From contig JAVBLZ010000006.1 of NCBI GenBank assembly GCA_031553045.1, positions 310,001 to 374,000 on the forward strand: a DNA stretch of 64,000 nt. Direction: 5' to 3'. Positions 43,978 to 52,047 of the stretch are shown here, piece after piece (position 1 is the stretch's first letter; every line of letters begins with the position of its first letter). Under the pieces are notes generated by a model, which was given only the letters and a program-made list of their open reading frames with translations, did no database searches and was not told the origin of the DNA. A program made the position numbers and the translations under genes. The DNA comes from CALXQW01 sp031553045 (GTDB lineage: Bacteria > Verrucomicrobiota > Verrucomicrobiia > Opitutales > Intestinicryptomonadaceae).

Positions 43978-44147
43978 GACATAAAATAAAAAGGGAGCAT
44001 TCTGATAATGAGATACTCAAGGTCAAGTATAAATTTTAAGTTTTTGATGTGTTTTTTTGATAAGTATATAAGATTAACCCATTAATAAACTTCAAAGATG
44101 CATAATGAGCCTCAAGTAAGCTTGAGTTATTTTTTTTGACATTCATG

Positions 44148-44165
44148 TTTGACAAGTGCGTCAAA
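44148..44165. promoter_or_regulatory. Candidate operator of the TetR-type regulator
   Basis: TTTGAC-AAGTGC-GTCAAA is a perfect inverted repeat 20 bases before the TetR start, overlapping a TTGACA (44149-44154). A second TTGACA lies at 44136-44141 and another palindrome CTCAAG-TAAG-CTTGAG at 44111-44126. Placement over the promoter suggests autoregulation of the efflux operon. Confidence 0.45.
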
Positions 44166-44185
44166 AATGTAAAACATCTTCTCCA

Positions 44186-44812
44186 ATGAAAAAAAGTAAA
44201 AAGCCGCAAAATATTGAAGAACATATTTTGGAGTCTGCCAGAATAGTCTTTGTCAACAAAGGTTGGAAGTCTGCAACAATGTCTGACATTTCAAAAGAAG
44301 CCGGCATAAGCAGAACTTCTTTAAATTACTATTTCAGAAGCAAAGAAAAACTTTTTGAAAAAATTTTTGAAAATGTATTTTCTGCTGTTTTACCGCAAAT
44401 AAAAGTCGTCATCAATTCAGACGAAGACATATTTTCAAAGTTTGAAAAAATCATAAACTCTTACACGGATGTCTTGTTGAAAAATCCTAATCTGCCAATA
44501 TTTATAGTTAGCGAAGTTAATAGAGACCCAAAGCATCTCTTTAAAGTACTCAAATCAATTTTAGGAAAAAGTAATCCCGCCCTTCAATTAAAAACCCAGT
44601 TGGAGCATCTAATGAAAATAGGTAAAATTAAAAATGTTCCACTCCCATATGTAGCGACAACCTATCTTGGCATAATGATATTCCCATTTCTGAGCAAAAA
44701 TTTGCTTTGTGAAGTTTTTTTTAATTCAAATGAAGACGCTTTTAAAACTTTTATTTTGGAACGTCGCAAATTAATTTTGGAAACAATGAAAAATCTTTTG
44801 GAGATAAAATAA
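44186..44812 (+). CDS. TetR-family transcriptional regulator
   Basis: 208 residues from the ATG at 44186 (MKKSKKPQNIEEHILESA); the GTG at 44156 would start inside the palindrome. The N-terminal HTH is ATMSDISKEAGISRTSLNYY followed by FRSKEKLFEKIF. The C-terminal ligand-binding part has a C-terminal domain like CecR/YbiH-type proteins (PIFIVSEVNRDPKHLF). It heads the efflux operon, with tolC 3 bases downstream, and probably represses it until an inducer binds. Inducer unknown. Confidence 0.9.
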   Translation: MKKSKKPQNIEEHILESARIVFVNKGWKSATMSDISKEAGISRTSLNYYFRSKEKLFEKIFENVFSAVLPQIKVVINSDEDIFSKFEKIINSYTDVLLKNPNLPIFIVSEVNRDPKHLFKVLKSILGKSNPALQLKTQLEHLMKIGKIKNVPLPYVATTYLGIMIFPFLSKNLLCEVFFNSNEDAFKTFILERRKLILETMKNLLEIK

Positions 44813-44815
44813 ATT

Positions 44816-46036
44816 ATGAAGAATCTCTTTAAAATCTTGTGCATATTTTTTGCCTTAAACCTAAATGCTGAAGTTCTGACTCTTGAACGCTGCTATGAGC
44901 TTGCAAAATCAAACTACCCCATGATTAAACAGTTTGACCTCATCAAAGAGACTGAAAAATACAACCTAGAAAACGCCATGAGCAAATACTTCCCCCAGCT
45001 TTCTATCGATGCAAATGGAATGTATCTTTCAGATAATATGAATGGCTTTATTCCTCAATGGATGTATAGGGCAAATGTCAAAGCCACGCAGACGCTCTGG
45101 GACGGCGGTGAAACTTCCGCCAACCGCAAAATGACAGTCGCACAGGCAAAAGCGGAACTTAAAAATAATGAGACAATACTCTACCAATTAATAGAGAGAG
45201 TTAATCAGCTTTACTTTGGCATTCTTTTGCAAGACGCCCTTTTGCGGCAAAATTCCACATATCAATCAGACATCCAAAACGTAATAGACAAACTTAAAAA
45301 TCTTTTGGAAAACGGCGTCTCCAATGAATATGACCTCGATTTAATGAAGGTTGAACTACTCAGCGCAAAACAAACCGAAACCGAAATTTTGGCAACCCGT
45401 AAAAGTTTTTCAGCAATGCTTTCTGCGTTGATAGGTGCGGATGTCAATTTAAGCACAATCCTTGAAATGCCAAAATCGCTTGCCGAACTTAAGAAGGAAA
45501 TTTTGCGCCCAGAGCTTGAGTATTATGAAAGTCTTGAAGAATACTACCAATCTAACGAAGCAAAAATAAATTCATCTTTAATGCCCACTGTTTCATTATT
45601 TGGCATTGGTGGATACGGCCGCCCTTCTCTCACGGCGATTCAAGATTCCGATTTTTACGGTATTGCGGGCGTGGGATTATCCTGGTCTTTCAGCAATTTT
45701 TACACGCAGTCAAATGACAAGCTTATGATTGCCGCCAATAAAAAAAGCGTGAGGGCGCAAAAAGAGACATTCCTATTCAACACAAAAATCGCAATGATAG
45801 AGTCAGACAATGAAGTGCAAAAATTCGCAGAGCTCATGAAAAATGACGATGAAATTATTGCGCTACGCACAAACATAAAAAATAACGCCTACTCAAAAAT
45901 GCAAAACGGTTTGATTGCCGTAACAGACTTTATCAAAGAGCTTAACGCCGAAGAACTCGCCAAACAAAAACAAATCTACAATAAAATCAAAAAACTTTCC
46001 TGCGAACATAACCACAAATTTCTTTCAAACAATTAA
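44816..46036 (+). CDS. TolC-family outer-membrane efflux channel
   Basis: 406 residues. Signal peptide (KILCIFFALNLNA), then two OEP repeats with long helical, coiled-coil-like stretches (LTLERCYELAKSNYP at the start; TLWDGGETSANRKM; SWSFSNFYTQSNDKL). The domain pattern fits the TolC family, which forms trimeric barrels and periplasmic tunnels. It lies in an operon with a membrane fusion protein, two ATPases and two permeases, so it should be their dedicated exit duct. E. coli ybhGFSR has no such linked gene. Confidence 0.88.
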   Translation: MKNLFKILCIFFALNLNAEVLTLERCYELAKSNYPMIKQFDLIKETEKYNLENAMSKYFPQLSIDANGMYLSDNMNGFIPQWMYRANVKATQTLWDGGETSANRKMTVAQAKAELKNNETILYQLIERVNQLYFGILLQDALLRQNSTYQSDIQNVIDKLKNLLENGVSNEYDLDLMKVELLSAKQTETEILATRKSFSAMLSALIGADVNLSTILEMPKSLAELKKEILRPELEYYESLEEYYQSNEAKINSSLMPTVSLFGIGGYGRPSLTAIQDSDFYGIAGVGLSWSFSNFYTQSNDKLMIAANKKSVRAQKETFLFNTKIAMIESDNEVQKFAELMKNDDEIIALRTNIKNNAYSKMQNGLIAVTDFIKELNAEELAKQKQIYNKIKKLSCEHNHKFLSNN

Positions 46037-46039
46037 ACC

Positions 46040-46933
46040 ATGAAAAACATACATATTCTCATTGCCGCCATTGTAATTTCACAACTTTGCGCCTGCAAAA
46101 AAGAAACATCTTTTGACGCTTCAGGCACATTTGAATCGGTAGAAACAATAGTCTCTGCGGAAAGTAATGGCCGCATAGTAGAGTTTAAACTCAATGAATC
46201 AGACCGGCTTGAAGCAAACGCATTTGTGGGGAAAATAGACGATGCGGAACTGGTTAAAGAGCGCCAAGTACTCTTGCATCAATTAAATTCCTCAAAGGCA
46301 AATATACCCGATATTGCATTGCAGCTTGCACCTCTTGAGGAAGAACTCGCAAAACAGAATTTTGAAAAAGAACGTACGAAAAAACTTTTGCTTTCAAAGA
46401 GCGTCAACCAAAAACAACTCGACGATATTGAGGCGTCAATAGCCCTAATTACCAAGCAAATCTCAGCATTGAAAGACGAGCTGACAAAGCGCACAAAATC
46501 CATTGAAGAAAATGTTAAATCATTGAATGCGCAGATTGAAGTGTTGGATTGCAAAATTTCAAAATGCAAAATCATTAATCCAATTAAAGGCACGGTTCTT
46601 GTAAAATACGCCCAGTTTGGCGAGTTTGCTACGCTCGGCAAAGCCCTCTATAAAATAGCCCGCACGGACGAACTTTTTGTAAGAGCCTATTTCAGCGCCG
46701 ATATACTAAGTAAAATTAAATTGGGGCAAGAAGTAAATGTACTGGCAGATTTCGATAAGGATGAGACACGTAGTTATAAAGGTAAAATTACGTGGATTTC
46801 AGATAAATCTGAATTTACGCCCAAGGGTATCCATACCAGAAATGAACGTGCGGACTTGGTTTATGCGGTAAAAATTTTAGTGGTCAATGACGGTCTTTTA
46901 AAAATTGGCCAATACGCAGAAATTAATTTGTAA
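46040..46933 (+). CDS. Membrane fusion lipoprotein (HlyD/YbhG-like)
   Basis: 297 residues. The lipobox ISQLCAC places the lipidated Cys at residue 19, so the protein is membrane-anchored. The lipoyl-like half (GTFESVETIVSAESNGRIVE, paired with KIINPIKGTVLVKYAQFGEF) surrounds a long coiled-coil hairpin (about residues 70-160). A beta-barrel region (LFVRAYFSADILSKIKLGQ) follows. It bridges the ABC permeases and the TolC-type channel. Position and size match YbhG. Confidence 0.9.
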   Translation: MKNIHILIAAIVISQLCACKKETSFDASGTFESVETIVSAESNGRIVEFKLNESDRLEANAFVGKIDDAELVKERQVLLHQLNSSKANIPDIALQLAPLEEELAKQNFEKERTKKLLLSKSVNQKQLDDIEASIALITKQISALKDELTKRTKSIEENVKSLNAQIEVLDCKISKCKIINPIKGTVLVKYAQFGEFATLGKALYKIARTDELFVRAYFSADILSKIKLGQEVNVLADFDKDETRSYKGKITWISDKSEFTPKGIHTRNERADLVYAVKILVVNDGLLKIGQYAEINL

Positions 46934-46938
46934 AAGTA

Positions 46939-47877
46939 ATGCAAGAGTCATCAATAATAGTAGAAAAGCTCTGCAAAAGCTATAAAGAATCTAAGCGCTC
47001 AACCCTTGCGCTTAATGAAGTTTCTTTTAAAGCAGAGGCTGGCAAAATTTTTGGGCTAATTGGTCCAGACGGCTCAGGTAAGACAACTTTGATACGCATT
47101 ATTGCAAGCTTGATTTTGCCAGACACTGGTGCTGTAAGCGTCGGCGGGCTTGACCCCGTAAAAGACTACGCAAAACTCCGCAAGTTTATAGGGTATATGC
47201 CAGGCAAATTTTCCCTCTATCAAGACTTAAGTGTTGAGGAAAATCTTAACTTTTTTGCATCCGTATTCAACACCACAATTAAAGAAAATTATTTTCTAAT
47301 TGAAGACATTTACAAATTTCTTGAGCCCTTTAAAAAGAGATTGGCGGCAAACCTTTCAGGCGGTATGAAACAAAAATTGGCGCTGTGTTGTGCGCTTATA
47401 CATAAACCAAAAATTCTCTTGCTTGATGAACCTACTACCGGTGTTGACCCCGTGTCCAGACAGGACTTTTGGGACTTGCTTTTAAAATTGCGCAAAGAAG
47501 GCATTACAATTTTGGTTTCAACCCCCTACATGAACGAGGCGGAAAGATGCGATGAAATCTCCTTCATCCTAAAAGGAGAAATTATGGAAATCAATAAACC
47601 AGCACAGATTGTAGAAGGGTTTTCAAAAAAAATATTGCACGTCAAATCAGACAATATGTTTTGCCTGCTAAAAGATTTAAGAGAGCATAAAAATGTGGAA
47701 TATGCTTTTGCGTTTGGCGATACAAACCACGCAGTAATAAACGGTGGAGACTTTGATATTGGCAATCTAAAAACTTTTCTCGAAAAAAAAGCGCACAAGA
47801 ATTTACAAATTGAATTTGGAAAAGCAGAAATCGAAGACTGCTTTATGGAATTATCAAGACATGACAAACACCATTGA
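46939..47877 (+). CDS. ABC transporter ATP-binding protein (YbhF N-half-like)
   Basis: 312 residues. Walker A is GLIGPDGSGKTTLIR, with GPDGSGK typical of the first half of YbhF. Signature NLSGGMKQKLAL, Walker B ILLLDEPTTGVDPVSR, then a C-terminal accessory region (240-312). The switch His is absent: the motif reads VSTPYMNEAERC, as in YbhF first halves. The next gene encodes the second ATPase, and the ends overlap by 17 bases. In E. coli both are fused into one protein. Confidence 0.9.
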   Translation: MQESSIIVEKLCKSYKESKRSTLALNEVSFKAEAGKIFGLIGPDGSGKTTLIRIIASLILPDTGAVSVGGLDPVKDYAKLRKFIGYMPGKFSLYQDLSVEENLNFFASVFNTTIKENYFLIEDIYKFLEPFKKRLAANLSGGMKQKLALCCALIHKPKILLLDEPTTGVDPVSRQDFWDLLLKLRKEGITILVSTPYMNEAERCDEISFILKGEIMEINKPAQIVEGFSKKILHVKSDNMFCLLKDLREHKNVEYAFAFGDTNHAVINGGDFDIGNLKTFLEKKAHKNLQIEFGKAEIEDCFMELSRHDKHH

Positions 47878-48598
47878 AGTTAAGAATCTTACCAAAAAAT
47901 TCGGAAATTTTGCGGCGGTTGACAATATAACTTTTGATGTCAACGGTGGTGAAATTTTTGGCTTTCTGGGCGCAAACGGTGCGGGCAAATCTACCGCAAT
48001 GCGTATGCTGTGCGGATTGCTTGTGCCAACTTCCGGCACGGCTAAAGTTGCTGGGTTTGAAATTTCTAAAAATCCCGAGGAACTCAAAAGACATATAGGC
48101 TATATGTCGCAAAAGTTTTCCCTGTATAAAGATTTAAAGGTCTGGGAAAATATCCGTTTTTATGGAGGTCTATATGGGCTTAGCGATAAAGAAATTAAAA
48201 TTAAAACAGATGAAATTTTAACCAATCTTGAGTTGCGTGAAGTAAAAGATACTCTTGCCGAAAATTTGCCTTTGGGGTGGAAACAAAAACTTTCATTTTC
48301 AATAGCAACCATTCACAACCCAAAAATCATTTTTTTGGATGAGCCAACGGGCGGTGTAGACCCCATAGTTCGCAGAAAGTTTTGGGAAAATATTTATGAA
48401 GCCAGCGCAAAGGGAATCACGATTTTTGCCACAACACATTATATGGATGAGGCGGAATATTGCCATAGAGTTTCCATAATGGTTGACGGAAAAATAGGCG
48501 CAATGGGGACTCCGGCAGAGCTCAAAAAAAGTTATAACTCTCAAGACATGGAAGGCGTTTTTAAATCTTTGGCAAGAGACGCCACAAGAGCCGTATGA
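47861..48598 (+). CDS. ABC transporter ATP-binding protein (YbhF C-half-like)
   Basis: 245 residues from the ATG at 47861 (MTNTIEVKNLTKKFG), overlapping the previous gene by 17 bases. Walker A is FLGANGAGKSTAMRM, the signature is the divergent LPLGWKQKLSFS, Walker B is IIFLDEPTGGVDPI, and the switch His is in ATTHYMDEA. LPLGWKQ in place of LSGGQ is characteristic of the second YbhF half. It should heterodimerise with the upstream ATPase. The TGA overlaps the ATG of the permease gene (ATGA). Confidence 0.9.
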   Translation: MTNTIEVKNLTKKFGNFAAVDNITFDVNGGEIFGFLGANGAGKSTAMRMLCGLLVPTSGTAKVAGFEISKNPEELKRHIGYMSQKFSLYKDLKVWENIRFYGGLYGLSDKEIKIKTDEILTNLELREVKDTLAENLPLGWKQKLSFSIATIHNPKIIFLDEPTGGVDPIVRRKFWENIYEASAKGITIFATTHYMDEAEYCHRVSIMVDGKIGAMGTPAELKKSYNSQDMEGVFKSLARDATRAV

Positions 48599-49701
48599 AA
48601 TCTTTATTGTCATTTTTCAAAAAAGAAGTCCTGCATATTTTGCGAGACAAGCGCAGCCTTGCCATATTGCTGCTCATACCGCTAATATTGGTCTTGCTGT
48701 TTGGTTTTGCGCTCACTACGGATATTTCAAAAGTGCCTATCGCCGTTTTGGACAATTCTAAAGACAGCATCTCTACAAAACTGATTGAACGCATAAATGC
48801 CAGTGAATATTTTTACATAAATAAGAATGCAAAAAGTATTGACGGCGCAAATGAGCTCTTAAAGGCGGGTGTCGTTAAAGCCATTTTAGTAATGCCATCA
48901 AATTTGGAGGAATCTTTGAGGAAAGGGGCTTTAAGCCAGATTAGAATTTCTGCAAATTCTTCAGACCCCAATGAATCTACCAATATTAAATTTTATTTGG
49001 AAAGCATAATACGCACACAAATTTTGGAGAGTTTTAGAGCTGAAAAATTGAACCCTGAAATTTTCATGCAAATAAATTTTTTATACAACCCCATGCTAAA
49101 AAGCGCATACAACTTTGTGCCCGGAGTGATGGGTCTAATTTTATTTATAGTATGCACTATGATGACAGCCGTGGGCATAGTGCGTGAAAAAGAGTTGGGG
49201 TCTATGGAGGTTTTATTGGTATCTCCGCTTAAACCAATCTATATAATTTTGGCAAAGGTTATGCCCTACTTTATCTTATCTTTCATAATAATTTGCATGA
49301 TATTGCTTCTGGCAAAATATCTTTTGGGCGTGCCAAACAACGGCAGTGTAATGCTACTAATGGCGTTATCTTTCGTCTATTGCATACTTGGGCTTAGCAT
49401 GGGTATTTTGATTTCTACAATAGCCAATACTCAGCAAACCGCCATGTTTCTTTCTTCTACGTTTGTGATACTGCTAATATCTTTGCTTTCAGGCATGATT
49501 TTCCCGATAGAAAATATGCCAAAACTTTTGCAAATAATTTCAAACATCGTACCCGCACGATGGTATATAAGCGCCGTAAGAGACATAATGCTTAAAGGCG
49601 TGGGGTTTGAATATATATGGGAGAGTTTTGCCATACTTTCAGGCATGGTGTTATGCTGCATTGTCGCTTGTATATTAAATTTTAAAGTGAGGATTCAATA
49701 A
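48595..49701 (+). CDS. ABC-2 type permease (YbhS-like)
   Basis: 368 residues: one N-terminal TM helix (LAILLLIPLILVLLFGFAL), a periplasmic domain of about 140 residues, then five TM helices (from VPGVMGLILFIVCTMMTAVG to the end). VREKELGSMEVLLVSPLKP is the conserved cytosolic loop of ABC-2 exporters that contacts the ATPase. It pairs with the next permease. Substrate unknown; relatives handle drugs, dyes or cations. Confidence 0.9.
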   Translation: MKSLLSFFKKEVLHILRDKRSLAILLLIPLILVLLFGFALTTDISKVPIAVLDNSKDSISTKLIERINASEYFYINKNAKSIDGANELLKAGVVKAILVMPSNLEESLRKGALSQIRISANSSDPNESTNIKFYLESIIRTQILESFRAEKLNPEIFMQINFLYNPMLKSAYNFVPGVMGLILFIVCTMMTAVGIVREKELGSMEVLLVSPLKPIYIILAKVMPYFILSFIIICMILLLAKYLLGVPNNGSVMLLMALSFVYCILGLSMGILISTIANTQQTAMFLSSTFVILLISLLSGMIFPIENMPKLLQIISNIVPARWYISAVRDIMLKGVGFEYIWESFAILSGMVLCCIVACILNFKVRIQ

Positions 49702-49702
49702 C

Positions 49703-50821
49703 ATGAGACGTTTAAAGATACTTTTAGAAAAAGAATTCAGGCAAATTTTTCGAGACCCATTCATGCCAAAGTTGATATTTATAATACCAATAATTCAGCT
49801 TATCATACTGCCCTTCGCCGCAGACTTTGAAATGAAAAACATAAAGCTTTGCTTGATAGACAGAGACAATTCTCCGCTTTCTCTGCGGCTCTTTGATAAA
49901 ATAAATTCTTCAAAATACTTTTTGACGGATATAAACAATTCCTCTTACAAAACCGCATTGGACGGTATAGAAAAAAACAATTACGACATAATTTTTGAAA
50001 TCCCAAGAGGTTTTGAAAAAGACTTGTACAATCAAAAAAATGCAAACACTTTGGCGAGCGTAAATGCAATCAACGGCACAAAAGGCGGCTTGGGGGTAGC
50101 TTATTTGGGCTACATACTTTCAGATTTCAGCAAGGATATTGCGCCATTCATTTCAAAAAATTCACAACCTCAAAACCCAAAGATTGAAATTTTGGGTGAA
50201 GACAGATTCAACATCAATTTAGATTTCAAAGCTTTTATAGTGCCCGGTGTTGTGGTTTTTTTACTCTCCATTACAAGTGGGCTTTTGGCAACCGTGAACA
50301 TTGTGCGTGAAAAAGAGGACGGCACTATGGAACAACTTAACGTCGCCCCCGTAACCAAGCTAACTTTTATCGCTTCTAAAATCATTCCTTTTTGGATTAT
50401 AGGCATTTTGCTCATGACAATAGGAATGATTGTGGCATATTTTATCTACGGACTATTTCCTGAAGGTTCTTTTTTTACAATCTACGCCTTTGCGGCAATA
50501 TATATGACCGCCTTTACAGGCTTTGGGCTTGTGGTTTCAAACTATTCGGACTCTATGCAGCAAGCGCTCATAACTTTTGTCTTCAGTATGATGGTTTTTC
50601 TGCTTATGAGCGGGCTTTTCACGCCAATTAGCAGTATGCCTATTTGGGCTCAAAAAATTACCATCCTTAACCCTGTAAAATATTTTATAGAAGTTATGCG
50701 CGCCGTTTATATGCGTGGCGCAGGATTATCAGATATTGCTGAGTATTTTTTAATTATAACCTGCTTTGCGCTTGTAATAAACTCCTTCGCAGTAACAACC
50801 TTTAGACGCAATGTTTCTTAA
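49703..50821 (+). CDS. ABC-2 type permease (YbhR-like)
   Basis: 372 residues with the same topology as the preceding protein, and a clear paralogue by motif: N-terminal helix (LIFIIPIIQLIILPFAADF), periplasmic domain, and VREKEDGTMEQLNVAPVTKL as coupling loop. Five C-terminal TM helices end in ITCFALVINSFAVTTF. It completes the transporter. It starts one base after the upstream stop and is the last gene of the operon. Confidence 0.9.
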   Translation: MRRLKILLEKEFRQIFRDPFMPKLIFIIPIIQLIILPFAADFEMKNIKLCLIDRDNSPLSLRLFDKINSSKYFLTDINNSSYKTALDGIEKNNYDIIFEIPRGFEKDLYNQKNANTLASVNAINGTKGGLGVAYLGYILSDFSKDIAPFISKNSQPQNPKIEILGEDRFNINLDFKAFIVPGVVVFLLSITSGLLATVNIVREKEDGTMEQLNVAPVTKLTFIASKIIPFWIIGILLMTIGMIVAYFIYGLFPEGSFFTIYAFAAIYMTAFTGFGLVVSNYSDSMQQALITFVFSMMVFLLMSGLFTPISSMPIWAQKITILNPVKYFIEVMRAVYMRGAGLSDIAEYFLIITCFALVINSFAVTTFRRNVS

Positions 50822-50827
50822 CTGAGA

Positions 50828-50857
50828 TTGACATTTTTCTTTATCAATATTTAATAC
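50828..50857 (+). promoter_or_regulatory. Promoter of the GH43-like gene, leaderless geometry
   Basis: TTGACA (50828-50833) and TAATAC (50852-50857, 18-base spacer; or TTAATA at 17 bases) form a near-consensus promoter. The -10 element ends only 5 bases before the ATG at 50863, so the transcript would start at the ATG or the second ATG at 50866. No Shine-Dalgarno is present. Confidence 0.6.
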
Positions 50858-50862
50858 CCATC

Positions 50863-51894
50863 ATGATGAAGAAAATTTTAATTTTATTGAGTTTGAGTAC
50901 TCTGATACTCGGCAATCTTTCGGCAAAAACAGAAACTTTAATCTACCCTGGCAAAGAATGGAAAGACTCGAGAGGCTTTAGAATAAACGCTCATGGCGGC
51001 TGCGTCATATTTTATCAGGGTCTCTATTATTGGTACGGGGAAGAAAAAGAAAAGGGACTTTCAGAAAAAACCCACGCCGATGCAGGTGTGCATTGTTACG
51101 CCTCAAAAGACCTTGTTAATTGGTTTGATCAAGGCATGGTTTTAAACCTCACCAAGACAGACAACCTTTCGGACTTGGCATTTGACTGCAATCAAGATAG
51201 ACCCAAGGTCGTCTATAATGATTCCACCAAAACTTTTGTGCTCTTTTTTAAGCTTTATTTGCGAGAAAAGGGAACGGCGGTAGGCTATATTGGCGTGGCT
51301 ACATCTGAAAGCCCAGCAGGCCCTTTCAATTACAGGCACAAATTCTTGGCTGGCAATTCACCTGAAGGCACGGGGGATTTTGCCGTATTTAAAGATGAAG
51401 ACGGCGCTCTATATCACCTAACCGTACGCAAGCCAGACAAAGCGTTTGTAGTAGGTAAAATGCGCAATGATTACCTCATGCCGGAGGGTGAATATAAAAT
51501 TGCTGAAGGTATTACTGTTAAAACTGAAGCGCCCGCCCTGCTAAAAATCGGCGACACATACCACATGCTTGCCTCGGGCTCTAGCGGCTGGTTGCCAAAC
51601 GCCGCAAGGTATTTTACGTCAAAAAACATTTTGGGCCCTTGGCAGGATAATGGGAATCCTTGTTTTGGAATAAATCCCAACAACAATCTTGGGCCTGAAA
51701 AGACTTACGGTGGGCAATCTGCAAGCATTATAAAAGTTGACGGCAAAAAAGACGCTTACATAGCATTCTTCGACATCAATATTCCCGAGCATCCTTACGA
51801 TAATCTCTACATTTGGCTTCCCATAAAATTTGAAAATGAAAAAATGAAAATTAATTGGTTGGATTCTTGGAATACGGACATATTTGGAGAGTAA
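50863..51894 (+). CDS. Exported glycoside hydrolase, GH43-like five-bladed propeller
   Basis: 343 residues with a signal peptide (MKKILILLSLSTLILGNLSA). Sequence features of the GH43 clan are FRINAHGGCVIFYQGLYYWY followed by GEE, CYASKDLVNWFDQGMVL, RPKVVYNDSTKTFVLFF, GDFAVFKDEDGALYHLT and GPWQDNGNPCFG. INAHGG with YYWYGE resembles the branch holding galactan- and galactofuranose-active enzymes; subfamily is not certain. Likely cleaves arabinose- or galactose-containing polysaccharide outside the cytoplasm. Single gene with its own promoter; convergent with the histidine kinase gene. Confidence 0.85.
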   Translation: MMKKILILLSLSTLILGNLSAKTETLIYPGKEWKDSRGFRINAHGGCVIFYQGLYYWYGEEKEKGLSEKTHADAGVHCYASKDLVNWFDQGMVLNLTKTDNLSDLAFDCNQDRPKVVYNDSTKTFVLFFKLYLREKGTAVGYIGVATSESPAGPFNYRHKFLAGNSPEGTGDFAVFKDEDGALYHLTVRKPDKAFVVGKMRNDYLMPEGEYKIAEGITVKTEAPALLKIGDTYHMLASGSSGWLPNAARYFTSKNILGPWQDNGNPCFGINPNNNLGPEKTYGGQSASIIKVDGKKDAYIAFFDINIPEHPYDNLYIWLPIKFENEKMKINWLDSWNTDIFGE

Positions 51895-51965
51895 CTAAAA
51901 ACTCTCTGCGTAAATTTTATCTGAGCGCTTCTTGGATTAATTTTGCATCAAAAATCTTAAATAGT

Positions 51966-51996
51966 AAAAGGCTTTTGCGTTATGCAAAAGCCTTTT
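51966..51996. terminator. Shared terminator between the GH43-like and histidine kinase genes
   Basis: AAAAGGCTTTTGC (51966-51978) pairs perfectly with GCAAAAGCCTTTT (51984-51996), a 13-bp stem with a 5-base loop between two convergent genes. U-rich ends come from the stem itself, so it can work in both directions. Confidence 0.8.
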
Positions 51997-52047
51997 AAAT
52001 TTAAGCAAAAGAAAAGTTTTATTTCTATTGAATGGAAAGAAATACTT

